From: Isosphaera sp.
GTDB lineage: Bacteria; Planctomycetota; Phycisphaerae; Phycisphaerales; UBA1924
Assembly: GCA_013822085.1 (NCBI GenBank)
Contig: PNJV01000025.1
Location: forward strand, 1 to 34,549
DNA length: 34,549 bases
Reading direction: 5' to 3'
The notes beneath the pieces were generated by a model, which worked only from the letters and a program-made list of their open reading frames with translations, was not told the origin of the DNA and made no database searches. Of the stretch, positions 1-7,788 are shown piece after piece (the stretch's first letter is position 1; the number at the start of each line of letters is the position of its first letter). A program made the translations under genes and the position numbers.

Positions 1-116
1 CATCCACCATCCGCGGCCGCTACGGCTGCAGCAGCAGCCCCTGCCGACCTGACCCATCACGACGGCCCGCCGGGGCCACCCTGGCGCCCCGCCGGGCACT
101 CTGTCGCGCCTCAGCG

Positions 117-142
117 GCGCCAGCGCCAGAGGGCGCCGGCGC
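117..142 (-). terminator. GC-rich hairpin after the OmpH-like gene
   Basis: An 11-bp inverted repeat (117-127 with 132-142, one mismatch, loop AGAG) lies 10 bases beyond the stop codon of the OmpH-like gene. It can act as a 3' mRNA hairpin. No T-run follows it on the minus strand, so a classic intrinsic terminator is not shown. The rest of 1-151 shows no convincing gene start or end. Confidence 0.4.
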
Positions 143-151
143 GCAGCGGCC

Positions 152-919
152 TTAGCGGGCCTTGCTCGGCTGGGGGATGGTGCCAGCGGGCAAGCTCTTG
201 TCGGGCGCGGCGCCGCCCTCAGCGATCCACTGGTTGTTCATGAGCGTGATCAGGTCCTCGGTCACGTCCAGGCTGCGCGACTGGAAGATGACCCGGCGGG
301 AGGCGATGACGGCGCGCGCTTCCTGGGCCGTCTTGGCGGTCTCGGGGATCTGGAGGGTGTCGTCGGCCGAGAGGATCAGGCCGTAGCCGTTGGCCTCGGC
401 CAGCCCCGCCGAGGCCTTGAGGATCGACTTGTACATGCTGGCGAACATCTGCGTCCGCCGCGCTTCGAGGCGCCGCTCGAAGAGCTCCGAGCGCACGCGG
501 CCGTCGACGGCCTTCTCCTCGAAGCCCTCGGCGCGCTCCTCGCGCTGCGGCCCGGGGGCCATGACGTTGATCAGCTCGCTCTCGGTCTTGAGCTCGCTCT
601 CGCGCCGCTTGAGGTCGTCCTCGTACTTGCGTTTGAGCACCTCCAGCTCGCGCTCCTTGGCCCAGCGCTCGTGCAGGCCGTTGATCACGCGCTCAAGGTC
701 GATGGTCGCCACGATCGTCGGCGGCGGCGCCAGCCGCGACGCCACCGCGTGGGCGACCCCGCTGGTGGACGCCACCACGCCCAGCGCCGCGACGCTGAGC
801 ATCACGGCCATCGCCCACAGGCCACGCGTGCCACGGGCCTCCCGGCCGCCACCGGCATGCGCACCGCTGCCCCCACCCCCGGCCAAACTCACACCCCCCA
901 CGCGCTGCTCACGGTCCAT
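152..919 (-). CDS. OmpH/Skp-like periplasmic chaperone family protein
   Basis: A 255-residue protein. A Gly-rich N-terminus is followed by a hydrophobic signal or anchor segment (about residues 34-60), then IDLERVINGLHER and a long charged, probably coiled-coil region. The tail contains EANGYGLILSADD, the usual end of the Skp/OmpH fold. In this family the protein binds unfolded outer-membrane proteins in the periplasm; here that role is inferred from the fold. It is longer than typical Skp (about 160 residues), mainly through the N-terminal extension. The start was chosen because AAGGAG lies 8 bases before the ATG at 919; longer forms would run through that ribosome site. It is transcribed toward the window edge, so any bamA or lpxD neighbour lies outside. 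Confidence 0.8.
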   Translation of the reverse strand: MDREQRVGGVSLAGGGGSGAHAGGGREARGTRGLWAMAVMLSVAALGVVASTSGVAHAVASRLAPPPTIVATIDLERVINGLHERWAKERELEVLKRKYEDDLKRRESELKTESELINVMAPGPQREERAEGFEEKAVDGRVRSELFERRLEARRTQMFASMYKSILKASAGLAEANGYGLILSADDTLQIPETAKTAQEARAVIASRRVIFQSRSLDVTEDLITLMNNQWIAEGGAAPDKSLPAGTIPQPSKAR

Positions 920-1004
920 CGCACAGCTCCTTGCACACATCAAGCGCTGACACGCCGCCCAGCGCGCCGAACGGTTCGACGGGCGTTCCGTCGCCCTGGG
1001 TTCG

Positions 1005-1010
1005 ATCATA
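1005..1010 (-). promoter_or_regulatory. Candidate -10 box for the OmpH-like gene
   Basis: The minus strand reads TATGAT, five of six matches to TATAAT, in an otherwise GC-rich stretch about 85 bases before the start codon. No convincing -35 box is seen 16-18 bases further upstream. Confidence 0.35.
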
Positions 1011-1056
1011 CTGCCCCCGCGGACGCACCGCGCGTCGAGCGGGTCAGGCTGGGCGC

Positions 1057-1572
1057 TTAGTTGACGTCCATCTCGCGCACGCCCCGCTTGAGCCGGAGCG
1101 CCTCGACCCGGCCGCGGAAGAGCTCGAGCACGCGCACCGCGTCCGGGATGGCCCGCAGCGCCACGCGCGGCGTCGTGGGGTCGCTGGTCAGCAGCGTCAG
1201 CGTCCCCAGCCCCAGCACCCGCTCCCAGAGCGTGCGGCCGAGCACGAAGTCCTTGACGCGGTAGAGCTCAAGGTCGTCGTAGCGCCGGCTGACGACCCCG
1301 TCGGCCACGCGCAGCCGCTCGTTGGTCAGGGTGAAGGTGTGCGTGCGCACGCGCAGGTACTGATAGATCGTGACCGGGAGCGTCACGATCAGGACGCCCA
1401 GAACAAAGTACGGCAGGTTCACCCACTGGCTGGTGCGGCCGAGCCAGACGACCGTCTCGGGGGCCTGGGCTGGGCTGGGTCGTGGGAGTCGTGCTGGCTC
1501 TGGTGCATGGCCTGGGCCTCCGAAGGGAGGGTTGGGAAGCGGCGCCGCTCCGTTCTGCGCAGCGCCAACCAT
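1057..1572 (-). CDS. Bacterial PH-domain (bPH_2, YdbS-like) membrane protein
   Basis: A 171-residue protein. Residues 1-40 are Pro/Ala-rich. ETVVWLGRTSQW and a hydrophobic segment (about 51-73) lead into the bPH_2 core: RTHTFTLTNERLRVADGVVSRR, then the pattern DLELYRVKDF and a closing I-P-D-A-V-R motif. Such proteins are membrane-attached and mostly of unknown function; some affect export or stress resistance. The ATG at 1572 is the only reasonable start, because no ATG or GTG lies between it and the domain, but it has no clear Shine-Dalgarno. The gene is divergent from the adenylate kinase-like gene with only 42 bases between the two starts, so their promoters must overlap each other or the coding ends. 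The same frame stays open far to the right, but that part is only the antisense of the neighbour. Confidence 0.75.
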   Translation of the reverse strand: MVGAAQNGAAPLPNPPFGGPGHAPEPARLPRPSPAQAPETVVWLGRTSQWVNLPYFVLGVLIVTLPVTIYQYLRVRTHTFTLTNERLRVADGVVSRRYDDLELYRVKDFVLGRTLWERVLGLGTLTLLTSDPTTPRVALRAIPDAVRVLELFRGRVEALRLKRGVREMDVN

Positions 1573-1614
1573 ACCCTGGGCCGGGCCGGGCGGCCCGCAC
1601 CCGGGAGCCGGCTC

Positions 1615-2739
1615 ATGCGCGTCATCGTCACGGGCCAGATCGGCCTGGACAAGAAAGAGTACCTCAACGCTGTGGCCGAGCTGGCCGGTCAGCAGGGCGA
1701 GCCGCTGGGCGTGTTCCACGTCGGGGACATGATGTACCGCGAGGCCCGCGACGTGCGCCCGGGGCGGATCCTGGACCTGCCGCTGTCGCGCCTCACCGCC
1801 CTGCGGCGGGCCGCGTTCAAGGACATCATCGCCCAGGCCGAGACATGCCGGCACCTGATCGTCAACACGCACGCGACGTTCCGCTGGCGGCACGGGCTGT
1901 TCGCCGCCTTCGATTTCGACCAGATCGCGCTGCTCAAGCCCGACCTGCTGGTGTGCCTGGTGGACAACATCGAGCTGGTCCACCACCGCCTCCACCGCGA
2001 CCACGTCAGCGACGCCACGCTCAAGGACTGCATGGTCTGGCGCGAGGAAGAGATCCTGGCCACGGAGCTGCTGGCCCAGGCGATCCCCGGCTCGCGCTTC
2101 GCCATCGTGGCCCGCGGGCGGCACGCCGACACCCGCGCGGCGATGTTCCGCCTGGTGCTGCGCCCGGCCATGCGCCGCGTCTACCCGAGCTTCCCCATGA
2201 GCCACGTCGCCGACATGCCCGAGGTCCTGGCCGAGATCGACGCCTTCCGGGCCGAGCTTGCCAAGCACTTCATCGCCTTCGACCCGGGCGATGTGGACGA
2301 GAAGCTCCTGCTCGAGCGCGCCATCGCCGCCACCCGCGACGGGCGCGACTGGGTCGAGGCCGACCCGCACCCCTTGGCCGGCTCGCGCCAGACGCCCGAG
2401 CCGATCCGCGTCCGCGCCCGCGAGGTCCTGGACATCGCCGGCGACATCGACGGCCAGATCTACATGCGCGACTTCAAGCTCATCGACCAGTCCGACATGA
2501 TCGTCTCGCTGATCCCGGAGCTCCCCGGCGGGATCCCGGGGCTCTCGTCGGGCGTCGAGCGCGAGCTCCAGCACGCCTTCGAGCACGCCAAGGAGGTCTA
2601 CGTGGTCTGGAAGCCCAAGAAGCCGCCCTCGCCGTTCATCACCGAGACGGCCACCGCCGTCTTCCCGACCGTCGAGCGGGCCCTGGCGCACTTCGAGTCC
2701 CGCGGCTACTTCGGCGAGCGCAACCTGTTCGGGCACTGA
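1615..2739 (+). CDS. Adenylate kinase-like protein with a C-terminal deoxyribosyltransferase-like domain
   Basis: A 374-residue protein with two recognisable parts. The N-terminus (about 1-190) follows the plan of archaeal-type adenylate kinase: a first strand MRVIVTG, FHVGDMMYREA where that family has a GD-containing segment, LIVNTHATFRW resembling the family's D-T-H motif, and LLKPDLLVCLVDN. The P-loop is degenerate: T-G-Q-I-G-L-D-K-K, with Lys kept but the preceding Gly replaced by Asp and the following Thr by Lys. The C-terminus (about 275-365) has RDFKLIDQSDMIVSLIPE, SSGVERELQHAFEHAK and EVYVVWKP, the layout of nucleoside 2-deoxyribosyltransferase-like Rossmann proteins. A nucleotide-handling role is inferred; activity is uncertain. 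GGGAG lies 9 bases before the ATG. The family assignment rests on pattern recognition alone. Confidence 0.65.
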   Translation: MRVIVTGQIGLDKKEYLNAVAELAGQQGEPLGVFHVGDMMYREARDVRPGRILDLPLSRLTALRRAAFKDIIAQAETCRHLIVNTHATFRWRHGLFAAFDFDQIALLKPDLLVCLVDNIELVHHRLHRDHVSDATLKDCMVWREEEILATELLAQAIPGSRFAIVARGRHADTRAAMFRLVLRPAMRRVYPSFPMSHVADMPEVLAEIDAFRAELAKHFIAFDPGDVDEKLLLERAIAATRDGRDWVEADPHPLAGSRQTPEPIRVRAREVLDIAGDIDGQIYMRDFKLIDQSDMIVSLIPELPGGIPGLSSGVERELQHAFEHAKEVYVVWKPKKPPSPFITETATAVFPTVERALAHFESRGYFGERNLFGH

Positions 2740-2764
2740 GCGCCGCGCGCCCCTGGGCCGCTCA
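2737..2764. terminator. Stop-to-stop hairpin between convergent genes
   Basis: TGAGCG (2737-2742) pairs with CGCTCA (2759-2764). The stem contains the TGA of the adenylate kinase-like gene and, on the other strand, the TGA of coaD. It is symmetric and could work for both transcripts. There is no T-run. A second 28-base element with the same ends lies between guaB and trxB. Confidence 0.4.
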
Positions 2765-3376
2765 GGGCTCGCCGGCGGGGTCGCGCGTGGCCGTCAGCCG
2801 CGCCAGGGCCGGGTGCCCCTGGCGCTTCTTGAGGGCCAGGCGCTCGACGACCGATTCGGGGACCATCTTGCGCAGCGGCGCCAGGTCGGTGCCCATGGCG
2901 GTCAGCTGCTTGATCAGGCTGCTGGAGGTGTAGGCGAAGCTCTGCCCGGCCACCACGAAGGCGGTCTCCAGGCCGGCCACCTCGCGGTTGGTCACCGCTT
3001 GCTGCACCTCGTTCTGGAGGTCCGAGAGGTTCCTGATGCCGCGCAGGATCACCGTCGCCCCTATCCGGCGGGCGAAGTCGACGGTCAGGCCGTCGAACCC
3101 GGCCACCTCCACAGGCGCCGCGCCGGGCGCGACCGTCTGGCCCGCTTGGGTCATCTGGTCCACGAGCTCCTGGAGCATCTCCACGCGCTCGGCGGCGCTA
3201 AAGAGCTGGTCCTTGCTCGGGTTCCGGCCCACGGCCACCACCACGCGGTCGAAGAGCCGCCGGCCGCGCTCGATCACGTCCAGGTGCCCGAACGTCACCG
3301 GGTCGAACGAGCCGGGGAAGACCGCCACGTGCTCGTGTGCCCTGGGCCGGGGTGCCGTCGCGCCGCCTCCGCTCAT
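2762..3376 (-). CDS. coaD: Phosphopantetheine adenylyltransferase
   Basis: A 204-residue cytoplasmic enzyme catalysing the fourth step of coenzyme A synthesis, 4'-phosphopantetheine plus ATP to dephospho-CoA. VAVFPGSFDPVTFGHLDVI carries the nucleotidyltransferase TxGH motif (residues 28-31). VILRGIRNLSDLQNE and the later Y-T-S-S-S-L motif (family ISSS) complete the active site. It is longer than the roughly 160 residues of E. coli CoaD because of an N-terminal tail of about 15 residues, an insert after the HLDVI helix region (QAGQTVAPGAAP) and a longer C-terminus. The ATG at 3376 has no Shine-Dalgarno but has TATCGT exactly 5 bases upstream, so the mRNA may be leaderless. It follows uppP by 19 bases yet seems to have its own promoter. 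Confidence 0.93.
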   Translation of the reverse strand: MSGGGATAPRPRAHEHVAVFPGSFDPVTFGHLDVIERGRRLFDRVVVAVGRNPSKDQLFSAAERVEMLQELVDQMTQAGQTVAPGAAPVEVAGFDGLTVDFARRIGATVILRGIRNLSDLQNEVQQAVTNREVAGLETAFVVAGQSFAYTSSSLIKQLTAMGTDLAPLRKMVPESVVERLALKKRQGHPALARLTATRDPAGEP

Positions 3377-3381
3377 GCCTG

Positions 3382-3387
3382 ACGATA
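3382..3387 (-). promoter_or_regulatory. TATCGT box 5 nt before the coaD start
   Basis: TANNNT-type -10 hexamer with a 5-base spacer (CAGGC) to the ATG. Transcription would begin at or next to the A of the start codon. No good -35 match is seen. Confidence 0.45.
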
Positions 3388-3395
3388 GTGCACCG

Positions 3396-4289
3396 CTACG
3401 CGCGGACTTGCACCAGCCCCGCGGCCACAAGCCCGATGAGCACGCCCCCCAGCGCCAAGCGGTAGACACCGAACAAAACAAGGCCGTGCCGATTGAGGAA
3501 CCCGATCAGCCACCGCACCGCTGCCGCCGCTGAGAGCGTCGCCACCACCAGCCCCAGCACCACCGGCCCGACACCCAGGCTCAGGATCTGGCTCGGCTGG
3601 CCGTCGGCAGCCCCTTTGAACTCCTTGAGGACCTCGTACCCCGTGGCGGCCAGGAGCACCGGCACGCCCAGCAAGAAGCTGAACTCGGCCGCTGCTGCCG
3701 GACGCAGGCCCGCCACCACGCCGCCGACGATGGTGCTCATGCTCCGGCTGGTGCCCGGCCACAGCGCAGCGATCTGGCACAGGCCGATGATCAGCGCGTC
3801 GCGCGGGGACATCTGCTCGATGGTCTTGCCGATCGGCGGTTCGCCGGGCGCGGCGCGCTTTGCGCGGATCAGGGCCCGGTCCAGCACGATCATCACCACG
3901 CCGCCGAGCATGAGCGCCCCGACCACCGGCCCGGCGTGGAACAGGTGCTCCTTGATCACCCCGCGCAGGACGAACGCCAGGCCCGTCGCCGGCAGGAAGG
4001 CCACCGCCAGCCGGGCCAGCAGGCGCAGCCCCGCTGGGTCACGCCCGAGCAGCCCGCGCACCATGGCCACAAACCGCGGCAAATACAGCCCGACCACCGC
4101 CAGGATCGCGCCGCCCTGGATCACGACGTTGAACGCGTCGATGGCGTCCTTGTCCACGCGCTGGCGCACGCCGAGCAGGTCGACCGTCAGGATCAGGTGC
4201 CCCGTGGACGAGACGGGCAGGTACTCGGTGACGCCCTCGACGAGCCCCAGCACAGCCGCGTGCCACAGCTCCAGCCCCCGGGCGCTCAC
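3396..4289 (-). CDS. uppP: Undecaprenyl-diphosphatase (BacA/UppP)
   Basis: A 297-residue polytopic membrane enzyme that converts undecaprenyl diphosphate to the monophosphate, returning the lipid carrier for peptidoglycan and polysaccharide synthesis. Both family signatures are present: EGVTEYLPVSSTGH (residues 18-31) and PGTSRS (from residue 178). The length is usual for the family. The start is GTG at 4289, whose last two bases form part of the upstream lipoprotein's TGA (GTGA overlap), so translation is probably coupled. Placement in a run with a WecA-like transferase and MurJ fits a shared undecaprenyl-phosphate economy. Confidence 0.94.
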   Translation of the reverse strand: MSARGLELWHAAVLGLVEGVTEYLPVSSTGHLILTVDLLGVRQRVDKDAIDAFNVVIQGGAILAVVGLYLPRFVAMVRGLLGRDPAGLRLLARLAVAFLPATGLAFVLRGVIKEHLFHAGPVVGALMLGGVVMIVLDRALIRAKRAAPGEPPIGKTIEQMSPRDALIIGLCQIAALWPGTSRSMSTIVGGVVAGLRPAAAAEFSFLLGVPVLLAATGYEVLKEFKGAADGQPSQILSLGVGPVVLGLVVATLSAAAAVRWLIGFLNRHGLVLFGVYRLALGGVLIGLVAAGLVQVRA

Positions 4290-5041
4290 CGCGCACGCAC
4301 CGTCTGGACCATGCGCTTGAACGCCTCGCCGTGCTCGGGCGCCATCGCCTCGGGCGCGGTGAATCGCACGAACGCCGTCTGGCCGGGGCCCTCGACGACG
4401 GCGCCGATGAGCACGTAGCCCGGCTTGGGCACGGGCGCCTGGCCGGGAGAGCCCGACTGGTACGTCCCGCGCAGCTGAGCGATCGTCACGCGCACGCCGC
4501 CCACGTCGCGCTCGCTGATCACCGGCTCGGCGGGCAGCCCCTGCGGCCCGAGCACCTGGCTGGCCCACCTGTTGATGTTCGAGGCCGCGTCGCCGCCCTG
4601 GCCCGGCCCGAAGGCGAAGAAGACGATCTCCCCCTCGCGTCCGGGCCCGAACCGCAGCTCGGCGGCCCGCGGCGGGCGCACGCCCTCGACGCGCTCCCAC
4701 CCCAGCCCCGCCGGCACCGACCAGGCCAGCCCCGCAGCCGCGACTTCGCCGCCCTGGCCGCCCAGGCCGCCGATGGCCTCGTTGGCCGCGTCAAGGGTGC
4801 GCTGCTGCTGCTGGTTGATGCCCGACTCGACCCCGCGCACCGCGCCGCGCACGTTCTGTGCGGTGCCGGCAAGGTCAAGCCCGCCCCCGGTCGGGCCCGC
4901 GCCGCCCTGGCCCCCGCCGGCGTTGCTGCCGGAGTTTTCCTCGCACCCCGCCACCGCGGCGGCCAGCGCCGCCACGCCGACGCAGGCCACCAACCGCCAC
5001 GCGCCGATGTGCCGTGAAAGAGGCGTTACGGGTGCACGCAT
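4286..5041 (-). CDS. Predicted lipoprotein of unknown function
   Basis: A 251-residue protein with a signal peptide ending in a lipobox A-V-A-G-C (Cys33), then a Gly/Ser/Asn linker typical of exported lipoproteins. A Gln-rich helical segment (about 75-95) precedes a folded domain with GLAWSVPAGLGWERV, ELRFGPGREGEIVFFAFG and GYVLIGAVVEGPGQTAFVRF. Similar layouts occur in planctomycete proteins of unknown role, but I do not recognise a named family. The stop codon overlaps the uppP start, so the two are probably co-translated. There is no Shine-Dalgarno; TACCAT sits 5 bases before the ATG, suggesting a leaderless message that starts a lipoprotein-uppP unit. Confidence 0.8.
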   Translation of the reverse strand: MRAPVTPLSRHIGAWRLVACVGVAALAAAVAGCEENSGSNAGGGQGGAGPTGGGLDLAGTAQNVRGAVRGVESGINQQQQRTLDAANEAIGGLGGQGGEVAAAGLAWSVPAGLGWERVEGVRPPRAAELRFGPGREGEIVFFAFGPGQGGDAASNINRWASQVLGPQGLPAEPVISERDVGGVRVTIAQLRGTYQSGSPGQAPVPKPGYVLIGAVVEGPGQTAFVRFTAPEAMAPEHGEAFKRMVQTVRAR

Positions 5042-5046
5042 GCGCG

Positions 5047-5052
5047 ATGGTA
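5047..5052 (-). promoter_or_regulatory. TACCAT box 5 nt before the lipoprotein start
   Basis: TANNNT-type -10 hexamer with a 5-base spacer (CGCGC) to the ATG at 5041, in the 25-base gap after the SDR gene. It matches the arrangement at coaD, lipA and guaB. Confidence 0.42.
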
Positions 5053-5066
5053 GACCGCCGCTGCGC

Positions 5067-5939
5067 TCAGCCAGCGCCCACCTGGCCGGTGATGGCGGGC
5101 GTTGGCTGGTCGCTGCTGTTGGCCCGCCGGCGGCGGACCATGCGGTTGATCACCGGGTCCTCGACGCCTGGCATGGCCGCGCACAGGGCCATGCCCCATC
5201 GGACGACCAAGCTGGTCCAGACCTCCGCCCGCGGCCGGCGCAGGGTGCGCACGACGGCCCGGGCGACCGTCTCGGGCGACTGCATCAGCCGCCCGCTGGT
5301 GTGCTGGATGAGGCTGGCGATGCCGCTGCGCCGCTGGACGGTGTCGAAGAACTCGGTCTTGGTCCCCACCGGGTGCACCGTCGAGACGCGCACGCCGGTG
5401 CCGCGCAGCTCGGCGCGCATCGCGCGGCCCATGTGGTGCTGGGCGGCCTTGGTCGCCGAGTAGGCGCCGTAGTACGGCAGGGGCATTCGCGCCAGGCACG
5501 AGGAGCACCAGAGCACGTGGCCGCGCGGCCCCTGACCGGGCGCCGCCAGCATCCGCTCCACCGCCGGGCGGATCAGGTTGAGCGAGCCGAAGAAGTTCAC
5601 CTCGAACATCTCTCGCAGCTGCGCGTCGCTCATCCGGTGCACCGCGGCCTCGAGCCCGTAGCCGGCGTTGGCAAAGACGCCGTAGACGCCGCCGAACGCC
5701 TCAGCGGCGCGGTCCACCAGCGCCCGGCAGGCCGCGGCGTCGGCCACGTCCATGGCCATCCACAGGGCGCGCCCGCCGCGGGCCTCGATCTGCGCGGCCA
5801 GCTCCGCCAGCCGGTCGGCGCGCCTGGCGCCCAGGGCCACGGGCATGCCCGCCTGAGCGCAGGCCAGCGCCGTGGCCGCCCCGATGCCCGACGAGGCGCC
5901 GCTGATCACCATCGCCCGCCCGCCAAGGTCGATCGCCAT
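5067..5939 (-). CDS. Short-chain dehydrogenase/reductase (SDR)
   Basis: A 290-residue NAD(P)-dependent classical SDR of unknown substrate. It shows the cofactor motif GASSGIG (14-20), NAG (from about 91), a catalytic Ser in CSS (146-147) and YSATK (Tyr160, Lys164). The C-terminal 60 residues contain VVRWGMALCAAMPG, a hydrophobic stretch common in membrane-associated SDRs of lipid metabolism; this is only suggestive. I prefer the ATG at 5939 because GGAG lies 6 bases before it; an ATG at 5951 would add four residues. The gene lies 64 bases after murJ in the same direction. Confidence 0.88.
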   Translation of the reverse strand: MAIDLGGRAMVISGASSGIGAATALACAQAGMPVALGARRADRLAELAAQIEARGGRALWMAMDVADAAACRALVDRAAEAFGGVYGVFANAGYGLEAAVHRMSDAQLREMFEVNFFGSLNLIRPAVERMLAAPGQGPRGHVLWCSSCLARMPLPYYGAYSATKAAQHHMGRAMRAELRGTGVRVSTVHPVGTKTEFFDTVQRRSGIASLIQHTSGRLMQSPETVARAVVRTLRRPRAEVWTSLVVRWGMALCAAMPGVEDPVINRMVRRRRANSSDQPTPAITGQVGAG

Positions 5940-5980
5940 CGCGCGCTCCATGCCGCCGGTCCCGCCCGCCCGCGGCGGGC

Positions 5981-5986
5981 AAGATA
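5981..5986 (-). promoter_or_regulatory. Candidate -10 box for the SDR gene
   Basis: TATCTT on the minus strand, about 40 bases before the SDR start, in a GC-rich gap. There is no matching -35 box. Confidence 0.22.
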
Positions 5987-6003
5987 GCGCCCCCGGCTGG
6001 GCC

Positions 6004-7779
6004 TCAGCCGCGGCGCGCGCCCGGCAGCCCGCGCAGCACCCAGCCCACCTCGGGCGCGCCCAGCGCACGCCCCGCCGCCGCGTACACCGCGGCGCCCGCC
6101 GCCACGCACAGGCCCAGCCGCCACAGCCGCGGGGCCGTGCCCGGGCCGACGGTGTAAAACTCGGTCACCGCCCACACCGCTGCGCCCATGACCGCCGCGG
6201 CAACGACCAGCCGCGCCGCGGCCAGCGCCGTGGCCGCGTCAAGGAGGCTCCCCACGCCGGCGTGCGTGCGCGCCACGCGGCGCATCAGCAGCACGCCCAG
6301 GGCCGCGCACTGGGCCGTGGCGCCGATCGACGTCGCCCAGGCGATGCCCGCCTCTTGCAGCGGCCAGATCAGGGCCGCGGCCACGCACGCGTTGACGCCC
6401 ACCATGGCCACCGACACGCGCATGGGCGTGCGCGTGTCCCCGATGGCGTAGAACCCGCGCGAGAGGACGTGGTTGAGCCCGTAGGCCCAGACCGCGGGGG
6501 CAAAGCCGAGCAGGGCCGCCGCTGCGCGCTGGGCGCCCCGCTCGCCCAGCCCCATGCCGCCGATCGAGAACACCGCCATCACGTCCTGCCTGACCAGCAC
6601 CAGCCCCACCGAGGCCGGCAGCCCGATCAGCAGCGACAGCCGCACGCTCCGCCGCAGCGTGCCCACCAGCGCCGGGCCGTCGCTGCGCGCCCCGGCCGCG
6701 GCGAGCATCGGGAACGCCGCCGTGGCCACCGCGATCCCGAACACGCCCAGCGGGAACTGGTACATCCGCGCCGCGGCGGTGACGATCACGTTCGAGCCCG
6801 CGTCCAGCGGGTACGGCCGGCCCAGGAGCGTCGGGCCCACCCAGATAGGGTACATCGCCAGGAACGTGTCGAAGACCACGCTCAGCTGCACCGCCCCCAG
6901 CCCGAGCGCCACGGGCACGAACCGGCGCAGCATGCCTCGCACCAGCGCGGCGGCGGAGGCGTAGTCGCTGTTCCACGCCGCGCGCCCGCGCAGGGCACGC
7001 GCAAACCACCACACCTGCACCACCCCCGAGAGCACCGTCACCGCGGCCAGCGCGTACGCGCTCCCGGGCCCGGCGCCGACGCCGGCCAGGAGCATCGAGC
7101 CGCCGGCCACGATCACCAGGCCGTTGAGCACCAGCGGCCCGCTGCTGGCCGGCCCGAAGCGCCCGTGCACCTGGAGCGCCGCGGCCAGGATCGCCGCCGC
7201 GCAGATCGCCGGCATGAACCAGATCGTCACGGCGATCAGGCCCAGCGACAGCCCCCGGTCTGCGTCGCCCGGCAGCAGCAGCACGAGCCCCACGACCCCC
7301 AGGCACACGGCCAGCGCGATCACCGCCGTCAGGGCGCCCAGGGCCGCCACGGTCAGCGACAGCAGCGCGTCGGCGCGGGCGCGCCCCTGGCGCTGCGCGG
7401 CGCTGTACGCCGGCAAGAACGCCGCCGACAGCGCGCCCTCGCCAAAGAGCCTCCGGAAGATGTTCGGGATCGCCATCGCCGCCACCACCGCCGAGCCGGT
7501 GGCGCTGGTCCCAAAGAGCAGGATCACCACCACGTCGCGCAGCAGGCCGCCCAGCCGCGAGAGCAGCGTCACCCCCGAGACCACGCGCACCGCCGACGCC
7601 AGCGCCCGCTCGGTCCCCGCGGGCTCTGCGTCGCGTCCCGGGTGCGCCCCGCCGTCAGGTGCGCCCGCCGCCGGGGGCGCAGGGGCATGGCCGGCGCCGG
7701 GCCCAGGGGCGGCGCCGGGACCGGCCAGGCTGGCCGAGTCGGTCACACGGATATGGAACCCGTCGGCCCCCGTGCCCAT
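6004..7779 (-). CDS. murJ: MurJ/MviN-type lipid II flippase
   Basis: A 591-residue multi-spanning protein of the MATE-like MVF family. The hallmark SGVTLLSRLGGLLRD is followed by IPNIFRRLFGEGALSAAFLP, the best-conserved region of MurJ, and about 14 hydrophobic segments. The family flips lipid-linked peptidoglycan precursor across the inner membrane, and relatives can flip other undecaprenyl-linked glycans. The first 60 residues are a Gly/Ala/Pro-rich cytoplasmic extension not usual in the family. The ATG is preceded by GAGG at good spacing and lies 9 bases after the antiporter stop, so coupling is likely. As no Wzx is present here, it might also serve the polysaccharide system; that is speculation. 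Confidence 0.92.
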   Translation of the reverse strand: MGTGADGFHIRVTDSASLAGPGAAPGPGAGHAPAPPAAGAPDGGAHPGRDAEPAGTERALASAVRVVSGVTLLSRLGGLLRDVVVILLFGTSATGSAVVAAMAIPNIFRRLFGEGALSAAFLPAYSAAQRQGRARADALLSLTVAALGALTAVIALAVCLGVVGLVLLLPGDADRGLSLGLIAVTIWFMPAICAAAILAAALQVHGRFGPASSGPLVLNGLVIVAGGSMLLAGVGAGPGSAYALAAVTVLSGVVQVWWFARALRGRAAWNSDYASAAALVRGMLRRFVPVALGLGAVQLSVVFDTFLAMYPIWVGPTLLGRPYPLDAGSNVIVTAAARMYQFPLGVFGIAVATAAFPMLAAAGARSDGPALVGTLRRSVRLSLLIGLPASVGLVLVRQDVMAVFSIGGMGLGERGAQRAAAALLGFAPAVWAYGLNHVLSRGFYAIGDTRTPMRVSVAMVGVNACVAAALIWPLQEAGIAWATSIGATAQCAALGVLLMRRVARTHAGVGSLLDAATALAAARLVVAAAVMGAAVWAVTEFYTVGPGTAPRLWRLGLCVAAGAAVYAAAGRALGAPEVGWVLRGLPGARRG

Positions 7780-7788
7780 CGCGCGGCC

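Noticed and set aside
1-52. The end of a possible plus-strand gene (stop TGA at 50-52)
   Set aside because: Only about 16 codons are visible, with Gln/Pro-rich content, and nothing identifies a protein.
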